Source: Gymnothorax reevesii
Taxonomy: Eukaryota > Chordata > Actinopteri > Anguilliformes > Muraenidae
Assembly: GCA_029721435.1 (NCBI GenBank)
Contig: CM056583.1
Coordinates: forward strand, 51,191,620-51,255,619
Reading direction: 5' to 3'
Length of the DNA: 64,000 nt
Shown here piece by piece: positions 27,241-39,729 of the stretch (within the stretch, counting starts at the first letter, position 1; each line of letters begins with the position of its first letter). The notes under the pieces are model-generated. The model ran no database searches. It worked only from the letters and a program-made list of their open reading frames with translations, and was not told the DNA's origin. The position numbers and the translations under genes were made by a program.

Positions 27241-28829
27241 AGTGAGTTTGATATGCTGCTGCTCACATCCACACCCTCCTAGTCACTTCAATGCACGTTC
27301 AATCAAGGGCTAAGAGCAAAGTGGAAAAAACTGTGGGAGTTAGCACAGCCAAAAATACAGCAATGACGCCAAACTGCTAGCTAGCTCATAGGCTCCAAGC
27401 ACCCAAGCCAATAACCATATTAAACGTATTAAATATGCTTAAATGTGTTTTCAATAGATGAATAAATTCGCCCACGGGTGCCAAGTGAGTCACCAAAATT
27501 TTTCAATAGTCTTCCAGGAAATATAAAACTCTAAAACACGATTCAGAATATCTAAAAAAAAAAAAAATTATATATATAAATGCAAGAAATTTCATGAAAA
27601 TACTTAAAACATTAATTTTGACATCGTGGAGAAAGCAACTAACAGTACTGCTGTCTGGACAATATTTAGCCAGCTGAAGAAAATCTCTGTTGTTTTGCGT
27701 CTTTTTTACCGCTGATTCAACATTTAAAAACAGGCTGATTAATTTACAGATAATCCTGGATGGAAATAACTTGAATACATATCTAGTGGTAATGATGAGA
27801 CACCTGAAGCACTAAATTAATTGTTCTGTTGCAGTGGAAAACGGCCATGCCCATGGAGGTGTAAACATCACACACCAAACAAACACAAGCAGTTTATATG
27901 CGAGAGGGTAACAAAATAACACCCATCCAGACAATCAACCCCCACCTGGGCCATCCCAAGGACATAGCTCTCTATCCACAGTATGCGGAGGTAAGCCTAG
28001 TCTAAATGCTTCCCAAACAGGATTGTCCAGACCCCTCACCCTCACTTAGCAATACAATGTGACCATCATCAAGTGCCCTATTGATTTACATGTTTTCCCA
28101 CAAAAAGCAAGGAGACAGCCATCAACACATTGGCTGAAACCAATCACGGATGGCTTCCCACAAAAGCTCACCCATCTGTATTTAGAAAAAAATACTCCAT
28201 GGAACCATATAAGAAAAGTTGAGGAAACACCATGAAAACCCTGAATTCTTACACAGCCTACTACTAAGCCTTTCTGATTGAGTGAATCAATTATATTGAT
28301 GTGTTAAACTATTTACTTACAAATGTCACCCATCGGTTTTGATTTGAAAGTAAATAGTTTAGTTCTTTAAGCAAAGTACACAAGAACAGGAGGTGGGTAA
28401 TCATGTTTTAACTGAGATAACTGGTGATTAGCAGACTTCAGTTTTTCCCAAGAAGCATTTCACCTGATCTTTGATCTCTGACCTTCGGTTGTTGTTTGAA
28501 TAAGATGCAAATCAGGTATGAAGGCATGTTTAAAAAACTGAAATGTTGCACAAACACCTGCATCCCATGGTGGAAGTTGGTCTCATTTCAGTGTACCAAA
28601 AAAAAAAAAAAAATCAAAATCGATTCAGCAGCAGCAGACCACAAATTATATGTACTGATGAGCAATTGGTTAGGCTGAAATTGCCAAACCAGTGGTGTAG
28701 TGGTTCCCAGAGAGGTGAGTACGCTCCATTACGTAGATGACTGATCACTCAGAAGAAGTGGGAATACTCTCATAGTAAGCATTTGAATGGCTTTTTGGCT
28801 GACAGGTTGATGTACTGTAAATAGTCAAA

Positions 28830-31800
28830 GAGCCATTCCACAAACAAGCTTAAACTCCTGTGACACGGCTACACAAAAATGAAATTAGCAGTGTTTTTAT
28901 GCTCTGTGGGACATCCAGTTCGGGATAAAATCAATGAGAAGATAGTTTACCTTCATGCAACGACACAACACAAGCTTGTTTGTCGCCTATGGCACACGTC
29001 ATCTAACGCCATCATACTTTTTGATTCCACTGTGCAAGCCGTGAAAGGCTTTGAAGCGAAACATACCTGTTGGCATATCGTTCACTACTACTCCTAGTAC
29101 CTCAGGAAATAAAACTGTTCAAGATAGCCAAACAGTTAAGCCAGCAGGGGGGATTACTCAGCAAGGTCAGAATCTGTCGCTATGTCTTCAATAAACTTTG
29201 TATTTTATGAGGCCACGGGCTGTCACTGCCGAGCTGATAGACCTAACATATGCCTTGGTAACATGCGCAAGTAATGATGCCCACAGTGAACATATTTAAT
29301 TCATAAATCAGACTACATACCCCCATCAATATCAGGGACATTATGAATTTCTATGGAACAGAAATTATTCATTGACGGAGAGAATCAACGAATGATATGT
29401 GCTTAATTGAACTACATCTGCTTAAAAGGGGACCCAACATGCTGATCCTTCTTTTAATACATATTAGTAATGTTATAATGTTGGTTGTCCATGCTCAACC
29501 ACTATTTCTAAACATAAGATATAGGGATTTCGCCGTAATCCAAGAACGTTATTTCGTGAGCGCGATTTCCTCTCTGAACAGCTCCTCCCGAGATCTTCAT
29601 GAGATCAGGGCAAAACCTGACGTCAGGTTGTGCCGTCCAATTAATACAGACCTAGCCAGAGCCAATCACTGTGCTGGACCTGGCCACACCGGAAACTATT
29701 CTAGCAGTCACTAACAACGGCTGATCATACAATGCCTTAGTAGAGTCTACACTTTCGGAAATACAAAAGAAGAACCGCAGATCATTTGAGGAGCAATTTT
29801 GTCAGTATCTCTCCCAAAACTACTTGTCCGTTTACTTTTGGACGTGAAGAAAAACAAATATTTTCCCCAAAAGACGATGTCACCAGAAATCAGTGGGTAG
29901 CTTTTTTTGTTTGCTGCAGCAAACAGTCATGGGCAAAGGGACCGTGAGCTGCTTGTGCTCAGCATTTCACCAAAGACAGCTTTGTCAATAAAGGATAATT
30001 CAACACAGTTTAAGCGTTTCAGCTGCTACTCAGACCTGAAGCAGTTGCATCGATCAAGCGCTTGGAGCCACAAGCTAGAAGTATCCATAAAACAGCAAAT
30101 AATGTAAGTGAAGCTAATGTGTTGCGGGTGGCTAGCATGACCGCTAGCGATAGTTAGCACTAACAACTGGCCTCAAATGCAGGCTTTGTAAAATATCTGA
30201 AGTTAAAGCCTGTATCGGTCGCGACTGTCTGTGACTCACAGACACAGAAGCTGTAAGTTGCTTTTACTGCATTAGCCAATCTGACGTGATTGCCAGTTGA
30301 TTGTGGCAGTAGCACAGCGGCTAACGTAGCCAACTTTGTGTCCTAAAAATGCTAGAGTGATATCAGGGGAAGGTGTGTGAACATAAACCTCATTTGAAGC
30401 TAACTTTTAATACTTGTTTGTAATTTGGATGCTTGGTACAACTGTTCACAGTAACAGAACTTGCCGTCTGTAAAACCAGTATTGCAAGGGTTTGTCTCTG
30501 TGGTTATGACCGCTCGGTTACCAGCGACTGCATGTTAGTTTACGTGTCGTGCTAATTAAAAATGCTCCTGCAGCAATTATGATCGGTATGCTTGTATTAC
30601 TTCGGTAAGCATCAATGTGGCAGTTTCATCATAACGTTGCCCAACTGTAGCCACTAAAGTTGTGATCGCTTCACTTATCCATGACCAGGATCAGCCGAAT
30701 ACTTCACAAATGTCTGAGCAATCTCTCTGGTGCTACCATGAAAACAATGCGAAATGCAGAAGCTCTACCGGTTTACAAATGATTTCTCAGCACTACCTAG
30801 ACATAATTTCATCCCCCTTTAGAAATTGTTGTGGCTAATAAAAAGTCGAAAAAGGAGGAGATTAAATAGGTAATTCTTTCCTGTAGAAGTGTTACAACCT
30901 GAGTCTTTTTGTAACTGTCCCTTTAAACTTTGTAGCTCTGTCTCCTCCCCTGTGTAGTGTTGGTCTTTGTATGGATGGTTGAATCAGGTGGTATGCAGAT
31001 GTTGCAAGGATTGGACCATTTGAACGTAATTGCTGCTGCCTCACTGGACTGTTCAAATGGACTTGCTGTCACCGGATTGGACCACTGCACCACCATCTCT
31101 CTTAAAGTTCAGCTGCTGATGCCTGTTGGCCCCTCCCTCTTCTTTTCACTTGCCATTCCCAACAAACCCATCAATTTTGATCAATTTGCTAGCTCCACCT
31201 AAGCAACTTGTCTGCGCTAATGGAACTTACGGTCTGCAAAACCTGTATTATGTTCATAACATAACCAAGCTCTCTCTAGCTGTCGCGTACTATCCATAAC
31301 GCTGCTTTCACATCAGACACAAAACAAATTTTTCGTAGGACAGATTAGCTACATTCAAAGTCAAAGCAAAGACGCGAATACAGGCCTTATGGGCGCGTTA
31401 AGCAGCTTTCACACCAGACGTGAAACAAATTTTTTGCGCAACAGATTACACTCAAAGTCATGACCGCTTATCAGCTACTGCATGTTAGTTCGCGTGCTCT
31501 GCTAATTAAAAATGCTCCTGGTTAACCTATATGCAGCCATTATCATCAGTAAGCTTATGTTACTTCAGTAAGCATCAATGTGGCAGTTTCATCATAATGT
31601 TGCCTGATTGTAGCCACTGCAGTTGAAGCTAACCGGAGAGGTGCTCTATATGTCTGCCAAGTTGGGATGCAGTTAGACCAGACATAGATTTTGCAGAGCT
31701 TTGGGTGCGTTTTTGGGTGCTTATGAAACGATAGCTTTACTTATCCATGATACATGATACAGCCTGATACATCTCCAATGGCTGGGCACGCTCTCTGATA

Positions 31801-33649
31801 CTACCGGTGAAAGCAATAGGGAAGCACACAGGCTATAACCTGTTCGGTATAACAAACGCTGCATTGCCATTGATTGAATATTAAATTCTTTCCTGAAAAA
31901 GTGATCGATTCGCTAGCTCCACATGAGCAACGGTTCATGTAGACGGAACTTACGGTCTGTAAAACCAGTATTATGCTCATGACATAACCATAGCTGTTTA
32001 GCTCTCGCACGCTATCCTTAATGCTCCCATTTTCCTCGAGGAAAAGCTGGCCATTCCAAAGAAATAAGTAAACCATTACCACGGGCAATTTCCGAAAAGG
32101 CCATTTAGCTTGGAGTCATATACCAGCACGGAAGCTGTTCGTTTCTACACGCTAACAACACACCACAGCTATGCACACGAACCAGCAGGTCCAAATACAC
32201 ACCGAAGCAGTCCATAAGCTGTTGGTCCACTTAGCTGCCCCCCTACTGTCCATGTTTCCCTCTAAACTCAGACCCACCGGATTTCTACGGTCTCCGGTCT
32301 ACACATGGACATGTCGACCCGTTCTACAAATGTGTCTATATGGGGTGGATTCTAGCTTCCTCTGCATCCTAGCTAGGAGTAGTGAAACCACTGTACTCAA
32401 AAACTGTTGCCGATAGCAAATTCTTGCTTGAGCTGCCAGACTTTCGCACTGCGTCCGCCACTTTCGCCGTTGCGTTTATTAGAACAAGTTAATTTCATTA
32501 GATCTATACACATGTACTGCGTTTGATAGCAGAATTTCCCCACTGATTCCTCAGCTCAGATGGCAGACGCGTCTCACGTTTCACTATGAGACCCGGAAAA
32601 CTGCATTCTGCTGCCTCGTCCTACCTAAATCCGCCCTCCACAGAGCTGGCCAGTCAAAAGAAAGTGGGCACACGGGGAGTGGGGGCCATAACGGAGGAGC
32701 CACCCCAATGAGGCGTTTCAGGCAGAGACTACTATGGACTACAAATGGGGTTTTTTGAGGATGGCAGTCCGAGCAAAATCAGTACCCTTTTTTTACTCGG
32801 CGCGATCAGGAGTACTCTAGGGGAGTCAAAGAACGAAATATAAACTTGGAAAAATAGCATATTAGGTTCCCTTTAAGAGTTTTCAAATATCGGACATCAG
32901 AAATGCGGAATTTCAGTACGGGATACCAACCGAAGTTTAAAAGTCCCAGATGACAAAGCCAGCTTGTTTACAATAGCGATGAACTTTTACGATTGCCTAG
33001 GCTCAAAATGTGATGTCTGCCAGAAGAAATGCGGGCAGGAAATCAATTTCAAAGCAGGTGGAACGGACAAAAGTTTGGTGACGGAAATTGAAAGTGGTTT
33101 GCATCATGATAGTTATGAATTGGTGAATGACTATACGATTCAATGAAGCATTGGGATTTGACAACGAGTACATAAGAAAGCCTCAGACCGTATTTTGCGA
33201 TGGTTGGGTGACAACAGCTGTGTGATATCGGGTCTGGAGCGGACGTAGAAATTTTGACAGAGGTGATCGCGCCCGTTATGTACATTTTATAGAAGCATCA
33301 TTTCTAGAGTAAGCTAGGGCCATCCAATCGGGAAAAAAAATGGAACACGCGCACATTACTGGCTTTGTTTTTGTCTAATAATGAAATTGTTTACTTGTGC
33401 CTACCTGGCGTACAGCAGCTGTGTTTTGAAGCGGTCATGTCGCGTCACAAATTCTGTCATGCCAGCACTGATCTGAGGCAGTGTTCTTGAGATTTTTGGC
33501 CGTAAAAAAACCGTACTATTTCGATATTGTTTATATTAAATGGAAGTCATTCTATCAATATTGACCACTCCAGTGAAAAACTAATAAAGTAAAAAAAAAA
33601 TGAACTTAGGAGCAATCATTTCACATTAACCTTGATTGTGGAAAGGCCC
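28830..33649. mobile_element. TIR element copy A (~1.37 kb) split by a TTAA element
   Basis: The left end is GAGCCATTCCACAAACAAGC and the right end, read inversely, GGGCCTTTCCACAATCAAGG. After removing 29,422-32,876, about 1.37 kb remains. It matches, inverted, the two halves at 40,255-40,801 and 49,206-49,872 (copy B) over most of its length; copy B lacks the last ~300 bp. The longest frame (about 70 codons from 28,879) has no known domain, and the equivalent in copy B has a stop, so it is probably non-coding. The superfamily was not identified. Confidence 0.8.
29422..32876. mobile_element. TTAA-flanked DNA element, 3.45 kb (copy 1)
   Basis: Both borders are TTAA. The left end is TTAAAAGGGGACCCAACATG, and the right end read inversely is TTAAAGGGAACCTAATATGC. 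Inside, about 30,450-30,770 and 31,460-31,830 are related direct copies about 1 kb apart. No transposase frame is present; the longest frames (near 31,801-32,088 minus and 32,171-32,416 plus) have no family match. A TTAA target fits piggyBac or Kolobok types. A second, 5'-shortened copy is at 44,195-46,506. Confidence 0.8.
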
Positions 33650-34379
33650 CAAAATAAGAGGTGGATATATTACATATTCCTGCATATACTCATCACTACA
33701 ATAGGCCTAAACCATACTTTTGGCACACACACCTATCAGCTACAACATCAATATCACTAGCCTAATGTAGTGTAGGTCCCCCGCGGCCCGCAAAAGCAGC
33801 CCCGTCAAACTGACATCCATTTGATTCCCGGACCAAGCGTTTCCCAGCTGATCATTTTCCAGAACGTCACACTCCATCTAATAGCTTGTCTTTTTTCCAT
33901 AGTGCATTCCAGAACACCTATCCTGGTATCCAGCTCCTATCAATCACAGTTTTCAGTACTCCTCAGATTTTCATGGGGAATTCTAAGGATCAGAATGCAA
34001 GCCTCTTCACCAGCAGTTATTTTGAGCAGACTTTGTCCAAGATACCCAACTGCTTGATCGATGTAGGCGTTAACACTTACAGTGAATTTTCCACCCCCAG
34101 AAATGGCCAATTGCAGCAGACACGGACGCATTGTGAATAACAAGGTTTGCTTAAAGGAATGAGTCCAATGCCCATACATATCTCACACAAAGTGTTTTAA
34201 TTAATCTGTGCTTGAAATGAAAGCAGCGTGCATATAGTCCGCAGTGAGTCTTTAAGTAATCAACTTGTACCTTCGGTATACTGGGCTGAAGTTCTTGTAA
34301 ATCAGTTGCAGGGTTAGTTGACAGACAAGTAGTAACCAATCAGGGCAAAAAAATCAGACAACAAATCAAAGGTGGACAG

Positions 34380-35083
34380 GCTTGCATCCAGACACCTTAT
34401 GAATGGGCACTCAAATTCAAGTAGTACTGAAAATTGCAATTCTTAGGGACCAAATGATGCACATGTACCTGGCCAACATACATGATGTGGGGGGGAATGG
34501 GGCTCACTGGACCAGGTGACCCTCTTCAACTTCTCCAAAGTGTAGTTCCAACACTCACGTGCCCATTGAAGGCACTTCTGGTGATCAACTTCTGGGTTTG
34601 AGTGGGCAGTCCAACTGGTCTGCAGCTACAATGCCCTATAAGCAGCACTGAGCGATGCACGGTGTTGTGAAATGTTCTCAAATGAGCATCAGTAAAATTC
34701 TCTGCAACTTGTACCACAGAAGCTGTTCTGCCAGTTAGGACCAGACAGGATAGCCTTTGTTGGTCTTGCGCAGTGATGAGCCTTTAGTGCCCAACACCAT
34801 GCTGCCAGTTCATGGTTTGTCCCTCTTTAGACCACTGGAAGCACCCAAAAAGCCTCACCACTTCAGAGATGCTCCAACCCACTTCTCTGGTCATAACAAT
34901 CTGGCCCGAGTCAGTCATCCCATTTCTCCCACATCCAACTGAGAGACCATTAGAAACGACTGTTCGCTGATAGTCCAAGGCCAGTCTGTAAACCTTGACA
35001 TGCATCTCTGCTATGAGACAATAAACTTAATTTACATCATCTGGGAATAGTTTTAATGTTTTGGCTTATCGGTGTATAGTGTA
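34380..35083. mobile_element. Fish DNA-transposon remnant (Tc1-type, non-autonomous)
   Basis: It ends TTTTAATGTTTTGGCTTATC followed by GGTGTA, close to the terminal word of a widespread teleost Tc1-type family. Internal words (CAGAGATGCTCCAACCCACT, GGTCATAACAATCTGGCCCG) also fit. No left end or frame was found. Confidence 0.6.
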
Positions 35084-35284
35084 TATTCACACGGTCAAAA
35101 ACACATTTGCGATCCATCTCGCTGTTGCATGCACAAACACAAGCACACCCACACATAAATCATAACAATGCATACACTTCATCATCATTCCTTGTCCAAC
35201 ACTCAGAGACACTCAAGACGTGAGCCCAGAAACTTGCATGCACCCGCAAACATGCACGCTGCCACACGAGCACAGCTTCCTTAC

Positions 35285-35602
35285 CGCGAGAGGGACACCC
35301 CTCCGGGCTGTCCGATGGCATCCTCGTGGTGGAGCACACCCTCGTGCCAGGCAACGCCCAGGAAATGGAGGACCCGCTGCATGGTGGCACGGGGCTGCAG
35401 CACCAGGCTCTCGTAGTGCACCGTCAGGCAGCGGCTGGTGCCCACCTGCAGGCACTGCGCCAACATGGACTCTACCGCTCGGCTCCACTTGGTCAAGCAA
35501 TCCCGGTAGCTGGATAGATCGAACCCAGCGATGGTTACTCGTCGAGAGATCATGGAGTGCACAGCCGCACGTCCGTCCCGCAACATAAGCAGAAACTTTG
35601 AG
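35285..35602 (-). CDS. tpst2: tpst2, coding exon 2
   Basis: The exon covers residues 166 (shared) to 272. The acceptor CTCTCCCACAG precedes CTCAAAGTTT; the C completes AAC (Asn166), giving [17 protein letters not shown], the family word at this place. The donor is CG|GTAAGG. The exon contains the 3'-phosphosulfate-binding stretch [12 protein letters not shown] (from about residue 174), the conserved [17 protein letters not shown], and [15 protein letters not shown]. The 318-bp length keeps phase with both neighbours. FDLSSYRDC and FLGVAW are closer to TPST2 than TPST1. Confidence 0.97.
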
Positions 35603-36329
35603 CTGTGGGAGAGGAGGCGGCAAGAGAGAGAAGAGCAAGAAAGGAGTTATAGGGAAATGGGGGCCCCTTCATCTGATAGCGTGCTATCGTGGTTCTAATG
35701 TTGTAGCTAACTAGCAACCTACGGTGGCAAGCTGTGAGGGAAGCCATGACGGTTTTTCATCCCCTGACTGACACCTTTTATTCTGAAGTATATCAACCCT
35801 AAATTCAGACAATTTTCTGTTAGGCTATTACTTCGCTGCATGTCAGTGTGGCAGGCGTGCACTCCCACTGGCACGGCTGGACATCTTGGGCAAAAACTAA
35901 CTGGGGGGATTACTGTATTCATTCTCTGGCTAGTTGGCCAGTTAATGAACTAACGCTACCTTGTGCTGACATGTTATATGAAATAATATTAGAATTTCAT
36001 CACCTTAGAAAATAGAACATAGACTCCTAACCACACAGCAAGAAATTATTGTCCTGATATTTCGATAAAAAAATATTCAGTCAGAAACGCGGCCGATGGA
36101 TCAAGTTCTGTGACTCGAATGAGCCTAGGTAGGATAACGGCCCACAGACCACTAGAAAAGGCCAAGGTTTAGCAGCTAGGCTAGCCGAGCTGAAGTAATC
36201 CCCCTCCCTCTGACAGCCGACTTGACCCAGGGTTAGCAGCAGGGCTTGGTGTTCCTACTCCACAGCCCGGGGCCATGTAAGCCTGCGCTCTAGCCTAGCC
36301 ACAACATAACTGGATGAGATGACTCCTGT

Positions 36330-36660
36330 CCATAGACTGTGTAATTCAAGGTTCTGTCACTCAAAGTGACCACGCCCTTAATTATACAGAAATTTAAGCC
36401 TTTATATAATGTAAATAGTAGTGTGACTCAAAAAAAAAAATCACGCCAGAGAGAAATCTCTAGCCATAGAGACCAAAACCGTATTTTGAACCAGACTGTA
36501 AAATGCTGTAAAAATTGGGCTTTATAACTTGGGGGTCAATGGGGATTGACTCATTTCTGCAGTCAGCCTCAAGTGGCCGTTCGAGAAACTGCAGTTTTTG
36601 TTACTTCCACATTTGCTTCACTTTTCAGCCCTGCAGGTTGCCGCTTGGTTACAATACAAG
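36330..36660. repeat. Dispersed fish repeat
   Basis: The words CATAGACTGTGTAATTCAAG, GGGGGTCAATGGGGATTGAC, AGCCTCAAGTGGCCGTTCGA and GCAGGTTGCCGCTTGGTTAC occur in the order I recall from a common teleost repeat. Ends are not defined. Confidence 0.5.
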
Positions 36661-37206
36661 TACAATATTAACAGACACTCTCAGTGATTGTCGAGTGAAA
36701 GCCTCACTAATAACATGGTCCTATGACACATTACGACCATGCAGAAACTTCGTTATGAATGGCTTTTTGAAGGTATTAGCCAAAACTGGCTAGTGTGCAA
36801 GAGCCACACATGCTATCGTTACACAGCTAAGCAAGCTGTAGTCAGCTACACAAACGATGACGGTTCATTTATAAACTGGTATTAGCATGATTAAAAACCA
36901 CCAACAGGACTATCTGAGGCTGATAAAACTGCATAACTACAAAAGAGTAAAACAAGGCTTACCAGTCCAGTAGCAGCAAGGCAAGCTGTGCATCACTTTT
37001 TAAACCTTTGATTCCCTCAGTTTTCCCCATTGAAAGCGGCACCAATATGAATAGAGCTCTTGGCCGTCTCATGTTTTCCCCCCTTAATTGTATTTGTTCC
37101 TCTCGTTCTTTGGCACTTTGGCTGTTTAATTGTGTAAGCCATCTCCTGTAGCGCTGGGATCAGAAGCTTCATCTGTTCTGCTATTGCATTTCTGCTATTG
37201 ATTTTC

Positions 37207-37220
37207 CCAGCAGGGGGCGC
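37207..37220 (+). promoter_or_regulatory. Predicted CTCF-type site
   Basis: CCAGCAGGGGGCGC fits the vertebrate CTCF core consensus at every position. It lies about 330 bp beyond the 3' end of tpst2 exon 1, inside intron 1. Occupancy cannot be seen from sequence. Confidence 0.45.
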
Positions 37221-37548
37221 ACAAACAACGCAGATTCAGTTCTACGCATTCACAAGCAGAGAGAAACGCATATTTATGGCGTTCTCTTACCTGATTGGAT
37301 AGAGGCCGTCTGCGAGTCCAGAATTTTATATGCTGCTTTATTGCAGAAGACAGTGACCAAGAGACCTGTGTTATCGACCAGATACTCTAAAGAAATTATC
37401 TCTGTCGGAATGTGGAGCTATTTAACATTAAAAAAAAAATCACTTACGGCAGCTTTAACTCATTTCTGGCCAAAATGTGACTTACTAGGCATTTCCTTTG
37501 GTGGTAGTCACAAACAGGGATCTATCAAACACAAGCCAGCCGACTCAC

Positions 37549-38045
37549 TTGGGAAAAATCTGAGACAGGTAGAGGGCGCTCTTGAGGGTGAAGGGGTCTT
37601 TGTTACAGAGCAGGGGGGCGGGCTCCCCATGCCGGGCGATGACCTCCAGCAAGAAAGCGGACACCGCAGAGTCCAGCACCTCCTGGCTGACCCCCGCCTC
37701 CTCCAGCCGCTGGCGCTCCTGTCCGGTCCTCGCCCAGGCTTGCCGCAGGGCCAGCAGGCGCGGGATCACCCTGGTCTCCTCCCCGCAGCGGATCTCCGGG
37801 TGGGCATCCAGCATGGCTCGCATCAGCGTGGTCCCCGATCGCGGCACACCCCCCACGAACACAAGCGGGGCGTCCTGTCCATAGCGGTGCTCCATCTGCC
37901 GCCAGTCCCGCACCAGGACGGACACGCCCGGCCCCCTTCGGCCCCGGCCGGGGCACTCCAGCGCCCGCAGACACAGACGCACCAGACTGCAGGCTGCTAG
38001 GAGGCACAGGACACCCCACACCACCCTCCGAGCCGACAGACGCAT
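37549..38045 (-). CDS. tpst2: Tyrosylprotein sulfotransferase 2, coding exon 1
   Basis: The enzyme moves sulfate from PAPS to tyrosines of secreted and membrane proteins in the trans-Golgi. The exon encodes residues 1-165 plus two bases of 166. The start is MRLSARR: a short basic end, then one hydrophobic segment (about residues 8-25, [19 protein letters not shown]), as in a type II Golgi protein; a longer upstream frame lacks family likeness. Then come a short stem, [18 protein letters not shown] with the 5'-phosphosulfate loop (residues 68-73), and [11 protein letters not shown]. Arg69, Glu90 and Lys149 (in LCNKDPF) correspond to human TPST2 Arg78, Glu99 and Lys158, and Ser285 is matched in exon 3. 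The donor is AA|GTGAGT. The exon is GC-rich against AT-rich surroundings. LVFVGG and PFTLKS favour TPST2 over TPST1. Confidence 0.97.
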
Positions 38046-38621
38046 CTCTGCCTGTGTCCCGCGAGGGTGCCGCACCTCACCACAGCACAGAGAGGGGGTG
38101 CAACTGAGCACAGAGGGGACTGGGAATCATACTGCTTCTGCAAGAGGGATCAAGATAGAAAGCATGGCTCAAAAGCTTATTATTATATCCTTACACATTC
38201 TTCGACTATTCCCATATCTCAGTATAAGTGGCAAATTAATTTCACTTCAGAGTTAATTGGTCTATAATGTACAGAAAGCATTTTAAAACTACTCAAGAAA
38301 TAAAACTTTGTTGGTTTCAATTTAGATTAGTCCATAGAATATTAAGCACAAACGTATACTTGTCCAAGTTGCATATAACAGACTCTGCAAGTTGGAATTT
38401 TTGTGACAATTGTGGGGAAACTTTAACACATTTATTTTGGGATTGTAATATTGTACAGCTTTTTTGGCATGATCTTGTAAAATGGATATCTGAAAAGTGT
38501 GGTTATGTTTGTGGTCTCAATCTTTCACCTGAACTTGTTATATTTGGTGGTGACAAACTAACAAAGATTGATAGTGTGTTTGATCTGATATTGTTACTTG
38601 CTAAATTTTATCATCATACTA

Positions 38622-38992
38622 TGATTTGAGGAACGTTTGTCTGTTTGTCTATCTGTTTGTTCCCCTACTTGTCCGAGGTCCTCTGACGGATCTTCACCAA
38701 ACTTGGTGGGTCTATGTAGGTTGTCCCTGCAATTGTCCTTGAGGGGTTAGTTTTTTGAAAAGTCAAGGTCACTGGGGTCAAAGGTAAATTTTTCGCATCT
38801 CCAATCTCCCTGGACAGATTTTCATGAAAGTTGGTACGTGGACGTAGGTCCTCACAAAAAATGACCGCGAGAGGTCCGTTCCGTCAAAGGTCAAGGTCAC
38901 GAGGGTCAAAGGTCACCGTATTCATGAAAGTTGGTATGTGGACGTAGGTTTTCACAAGAAATTATTCTCGCCACGGGTAATTCACTAGTATA
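38622..38992. mobile_element. Inserted repeat with nuclear-receptor half-sites (Helitron-like end)
   Basis: It splits the L1 ORF. The word TTCATGAAAGTTGGTA(C/T)GTGGACGTAGG is repeated at about 38,820 and 38,925. It carries TCAAGGTCA at 38,763-38,771 and 38,891-38,899, and RGGTCA-A-AGGTCA at 38,903-38,915. The right end, CCACGGGTAATTCACTAG before T, resembles a Helitron terminus (CTRR), but the left end is not diagnostic. Confidence 0.5.
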
Positions 38993-39237
38993 TATAAATG
39001 CAGGTGTGCACAACGTGAACCAAATATAACAGCTTTTAAGAATGAACTTGGTTTGAGATATTCAATTGAGAAAAAAATACACTTTTGTAACAAAACATTG
39101 GACAAGTTTCAATCCAAGTGGAGGCAGTATCATACTTTGTTTGAATAAGATCCATTCAGATAAGAATGAAATATTCTTAGTATCTCTGCTACCAAACGTT
39201 GTATAAATGATGTCTGCATTTTCTTTGTTATAGGAAG

Positions 39238-39729
39238 TGTAATGTGAATAGAGGCCACTAGATGGCAGTATTTACCTTTCTTTTATTAAGCTCAGACTGG
39301 AGCTAGGTTTAGACATGTCCTGGACATGTCTGGGGCAAGTCCCCGAAAATTAAAAAAAAAAAAAGAGGTCTAAATGTGGGTGGGGTCTGCAAAAGAGTAT
39401 ATCAGGAAAAGAATTGAGACAGTAAAGTAGTAGGAGAAATTGCAAGGAGAAGGATACATGTGACCAGACCTGTCATTTCTGTTCAAGACCTGTGAAGTTT
39501 CTTTTGTGGATTTTTGCCTGCGTTTGAGCATTTTCCTCACCCAGGACATCACCAAGCCACCTTACCATCACCAAAGGACTGTAAATATTTCTATTTTCTT
39601 AATCAATCTTGGTCATTTAGTTGTAGATAGTAGTTTAGTCTTTGTTTTTTTCATAAATGTGTTTAAGTTTTTAAAACTGTGTCTGTCATCCCTTGCTGTT
39701 GCTGTTGCTGTTATGTTGTAAATGTCATA
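39238..39729 (+). repeat. Possible solo LTR or LTR-like block
   Basis: The block starts TGTAATGTGAATAGAGGCC and ends GTCATAACA, giving TG...CA, and is followed by AATTGGGGCC, which resembles a primer-binding-site context. No second LTR, internal genes or target duplication was found, so the call is weak. It contains CCACTAGATGGCAG (39,255-39,268), a perfect match to the CTCF core consensus. Confidence 0.3.

Larger units (their letters stand above)
25630..35284 (-). other. tpst2 intron between exons 2 and 3
   Basis: This 9.65-kb intron carries a Tc1-type repeat (25,688-26,340), a LINE piece (26,640-26,825), a Tc1 piece (27,010-27,240), the TIR element with nested TTAA element (28,830-33,649) and a DNA-transposon remnant (34,380-35,083). 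The gaps between them (27,241-28,829 and 33,650-34,379) show no gene. Confidence 0.85.
35603..37548 (-). other. tpst2 intron between exons 1 and 2
   Basis: The donor is AA|GTGAGT and the acceptor TCTCCCACAG. It contains a fish repeat at 36,330-36,660 and a strong CTCF-type motif at 37,207-37,220. There is no other gene. Confidence 0.9.

Noticed and set aside
28879..29097. 72-codon frame in TIR element copy A
   Set aside because: The same stretch in copy B has an in-frame stop and different flanks. It has no domain likeness.
29143..29156. CTCF-like word CCAGCAGGGGGGGA
   Set aside because: It misses the consensus C and following base at the end; weaker than the two reported sites.
37341..38000. 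Plus-strand 219-codon frame
   Set aside because: It is the shadow of tpst2 exon 1, kept open by high GC content, and its first part runs through intron sequence.
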